Assembly: GCA_040394475.1 (NCBI GenBank)
Contig: JBEBSD010000136.1
Span: 1-7,174, forward strand
Reading direction: 5' to 3'
Source: JBEBSD01 sp040394475
GTDB taxonomy: Bacteria > Bacteroidota > Bacteroidia > Cytophagales > Spirosomataceae
Length of the DNA: 7,174 nt
Under the pieces are notes generated by a model. It searched no databases, was not told the DNA's origin, and worked only from the letters and a program-made list of their open reading frames with translations. How positions within the stretch are numbered: the stretch's first letter is position 1; each line of letters opens with the position of its first letter. A program made the position numbers and the translations under genes. Of this stretch, positions 5,682-7,174 are shown one piece after another.

Positions 5682-6644
5682 TCAGGTAACGGTGATTACA
5701 ACATTTCCTGTTTTTTGTCCGGTCTCTACGTAGCGATAGGCTTCAATGATTGCTTCGAACGGATACCGCCTGTCGATAACCGGCTTGAAGTGGCCGCTTT
5801 CGGCAAGCTCCTTTAAGAAAAGTACGTCTTCTTTCTTAATCACGGGGATCGGAAACAGTACTTTTTTCCCCGAAGAAAATGCGGTGCCGAGAGCCAGAAA
5901 GATATTTTCGGTATTTTTACCCAACTCTGTCGACATGTAAATGCCCGCAGGTTTGAGGAGTGGCTTGCATTGACCGAATGAACTTTTCCCGACAGCATCA
6001 AAAATAATATCAAAGGTCTGACCGGTTTGGGTGAAATCCTGTTGGCTGTAATCAATGACGACAGCTGCGCCCAGTGACTTCGCCAGTGTTGTATTTTTGG
6101 TGTTGACAACGGCCGTAACGATGGCTCCGAAATAATGGGCCAGCTGCACCGCGGCAGTGCCAATGGCTCCCGTTGCTCCGTAAACCAGTACCTGTTGCCC
6201 TGCTTTTATCCGGGCGGCCCTGAGATCGCAGAGGGCGTAATGAGACCCCTCGGTCAGGGGAGCTGCCATTTCATAGGTGTAGTGGACGGGCAAGGTAGCC
6301 AGGGCTCCTGTTTCCGGCAGGGTCATGTAGCCGGCATGAGCCCCGAACGTGGCATCGTTATACCCAAACACCCGGTCGCCAGGGGTGAACAAGGTTACTT
6401 TTTCCCCAACGGCGACAATTTCTCCTGCAAATTCGTTTCCAAGAATTTTACACCTGGGCCGGAACAGGCCGCTGAAAAACCGGGAAACAAAATATTCGGC
6501 GCTTCGGAACCCGCAATCCGTTCGGTTGACGGTCGTGGCATGTACTTTAATCAGTACCTCGTCCGCTTTGGGAACGGGTTCGGCAATTTCCACCAGAGTG
6601 ACTACTTCCGGCGGACCGTATCGGGAATAGACAGCAGCTTTCAT
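5682..6644 (-). CDS. Zinc-independent medium-chain dehydrogenase/reductase (quinone oxidoreductase-like, NAD(P)-dependent)
   Basis: Cytosolic oxidoreductase of the MDR superfamily, expected to use NADPH or NADH on an enone, quinone or similar carbonyl; the substrate is unknown. Counting 320 residues from the preferred start, the GroES-like domain covers about 1-125 (MKAAVYSRYGPPEVV; LIKVHATTVNRTD at 31-43) and the Rossmann domain about 126-260. The nucleotide-binding turn is YGATGAIGTAAVQLA at 155-169, the usual quinone-oxidoreductase form. The zinc ligands of alcohol dehydrogenases are missing: GHE is replaced by GNE (69-71), and the four-cysteine structural zinc lobe is absent. FDAVG (215-219) and the C-terminal TGNVVITV are family-typical. 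An ATG at 6680 would add 12 residues with no family counterpart, so the ATG at 6644 is preferred. The gene is monocistronic here and convergent with the response regulator. It resembles NAD(P)-dependent 'alcohol dehydrogenase' entries of Bacteroidota. Confidence 0.9.
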   Translation of the reverse strand: MKAAVYSRYGPPEVVTLVEIAEPVPKADEVLIKVHATTVNRTDCGFRSAEYFVSRFFSGLFRPRCKILGNEFAGEIVAVGEKVTLFTPGDRVFGYNDATFGAHAGYMTLPETGALATLPVHYTYEMAAPLTEGSHYALCDLRAARIKAGQQVLVYGATGAIGTAAVQLAHYFGAIVTAVVNTKNTTLAKSLGAAVVIDYSQQDFTQTGQTFDIIFDAVGKSSFGQCKPLLKPAGIYMSTELGKNTENIFLALGTAFSSGKKVLFPIPVIKKEDVLFLKELAESGHFKPVIDRRYPFEAIIEAYRYVETGQKTGNVVITVT

Positions 6645-6675
6645 TTTCAGTATTTTAGTATGAAGGTCGGGCGTC

Positions 6676-6690
6676 TGCATTAAAAATGCA
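6676..6690 (-). promoter_or_regulatory. Inverted repeat in the dehydrogenase leader
   Basis: TGCATT (6676-6681) and AATGCA (6685-6690) are perfect reverse complements around AAA, about 32 bp upstream of the preferred start at 6644. The symmetric, compact form fits a regulator site or a small leader hairpin. It also contains the alternative upstream ATG (6678-6680). No clear TAnnTTTG promoter is visible on this strand, so its position relative to transcription start is unknown. Confidence 0.35.
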
Positions 6691-6769
6691 ATCGGTCGGT
6701 TATAGATGGTAATATAACTGTATAGAAGTGGCGGCTCAGCAGATATAAGGAGTGATCCGCTCTTTTACA

Positions 6770-6785
6770 CTCCCGAAACCGGGAG
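6770..6785. repeat. Perfect 6-bp stem-loop CTCCCG-AAAC-CGGGAG
   Basis: CTCCCG (6770-6775) and CGGGAG (6780-6785) pair perfectly around AAAC. It lies just before the first right-hand repeat copy. No T-run follows on the + strand, so it does not look like an intrinsic terminator; it may mark the edge of the repeat element. Confidence 0.55.
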
Positions 6786-6795
6786 GAGCATCGCT

Positions 6796-6896
6796 CAGGC
6801 CCGGTAAAAAAGTTACACGGAGGAAAAACACGGAGTTACACAAAGTTTTTTTCTTTGTGAAGCTCTGTGCAGACCTCTGCGTCCCTCCGTGTTCCT
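6796..6896. repeat. Intergenic repeat, copy 1, with long imperfect hairpin
   Basis: Starts with CAGGCCCGGTAAAAAAGT (6796-6813) and continues with a cacggag/ttacac-rich stretch. It folds on itself: AGG (6821-6823) plus AACACGGAG (6827-6835) pair with CTCCGTGTT (6885-6893) plus CCT (6894-6896), and CACAAAG (6839-6845) pairs with CTTTGTG (6853-6859) around seven T. Similar cacggagttacacggag sequences recur between genes in many environmental bacterial genomes. No transposase is present. Confidence 0.75.
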
Positions 6897-6946
6897 TTTA
6901 CAGGCTATTACCGCTCTCCCTCGTCTCGGATGACGGGAGGGTGACA

Positions 6947-6963
6947 GCAGGTCTCCGACCTGC
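6947..6963. repeat. Perfect 7-bp stem-loop GCAGGTC-TCC-GACCTGC
   Basis: GCAGGTC (6947-6953) and GACCTGC (6957-6963) are exact reverse complements around TCC. This compact palindrome has the form of dispersed intergenic repeats, and it sits between the two larger repeat copies. No T-tract follows. Confidence 0.6.
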
Positions 6964-7042
6964 GTAGTGCACGATTTGCCGCTTTGTAGCTTGAAATGGT
7001 CATTTTGAGAGGTGCTCAGGTGTCCCGTTGCACAAAATAGGG

Positions 7043-7130
7043 CAGGCCCGGTAAAAAAGTAACACGGAGTTACACGGAGGAAAAACACGGAGTTACTCAG
7101 AGTTTTTTTCTTTGTGAAACTTCTATGTTG
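7043..7130. repeat. Intergenic repeat, copy 2 (direct repeat of copy 1)
   Basis: The 18-bp opening at 7043-7060 is identical to 6796-6813, and 7071-7118 matches 6814-6861 at 46 of 48 positions. Ten extra bases lie between these blocks, caused by a duplicated AACACGGAGTTAC (7061-7073 and 7084-7096). The right arm of the hairpin seen in copy 1 is missing: after CTTTGTGAAAC the sequence turns into unrelated AT-rich DNA, so this copy is truncated or diverged. Confidence 0.75.
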
Positions 7131-7174
7131 AAAAACAAGTCAAGGAGAGGAATTTTCTTTTTTTGTTCCAATTT

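Larger units (their letters stand above)
6681..7174. other. Intergenic region without genes
   Basis: No credible coding sequence is present. The frames at 6752-6967 (+) and 6813-7088 (-) run through repeat DNA, contain odd residue runs and have no gene-like start context. The stretch holds a hairpin at 6770-6785, two copies of a cacggagttacac-type repeat (from 6796 and from 7043), a hairpin at 6947-6963 and a final AT-rich segment. The second repeat copy ends near the window edge. Confidence 0.8.

Noticed and set aside
5625..5683. Inverted repeat GATTACGGAA / TTTCGTAATC at the convergent gene junction as a shared terminator
   Set aside because: It has a mismatch, a 39-nt loop and no T-tract, and both arms overlap coding ends or stop codons.
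6813..7088. 91-residue - strand and 71-residue + strand frames at the right edge
   Set aside because: They pass through the cacggagttacac repeats and hairpins and show no protein-like features.

Overview
The window reads as chromosomal DNA of a member of the Bacteroidota, probably of the Chitinophagales/Cytophagales sort; the exact lineage cannot be fixed from the sequence. The evidence is an ssb-gldE gene pair, typical of this phylum, a promoter of the TTG-N19-TAnnTTTG type ahead of guaB, and start codons without Shine-Dalgarno sequences. Base composition is moderate in GC and even across the genes, with no sign of recently acquired coding DNA.

Layout. Positions 1-657 are a non-coding repeat array that runs off the left edge: nine units of about 71 bp, each assembled from 7-bp sub-repeats. 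It ends about 50 bp before the first gene. Then come six genes on the + strand: ssb (711-1148), gldE (1180-2493), guaB (2608-4080), a small acidic protein of unknown function (4155-4412), an AIM24/TIGR00266-family protein (4435-5214) and a single-domain response regulator (5239-5637). A zinc-less medium-chain dehydrogenase/quinone oxidoreductase-like gene lies convergently on the - strand (5682-6644). The last 500 bp hold no gene. They carry two copies of a 'cacggagttacac' type intergenic repeat and several compact hairpins.

How the genes relate. ssb and gldE are 31 bp apart and are probably co-transcribed; the pairing is positional rather than an obvious pathway. guaB has its own promoter and an 8-bp inverted repeat that sits at the predicted transcript 5' end and touches the start codon. 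The three genes after guaB follow at gaps of 74, 22 and 24 bp without visible terminators and may share its transcript. No common pathway links GMP synthesis, the AIM24 protein and the receiver protein.

The main points for a second look are the heptamer-based satellite with G-tract clusters upstream of ssb, the inverted repeat in the guaB leader, a GldE whose membrane domain lacks the usual DUF21 core motif, and the composite repeats at the right edge. I see no CRISPR, phage, toxin-antitoxin, transposase or RNA gene, and no complete undescribed multi-gene system.
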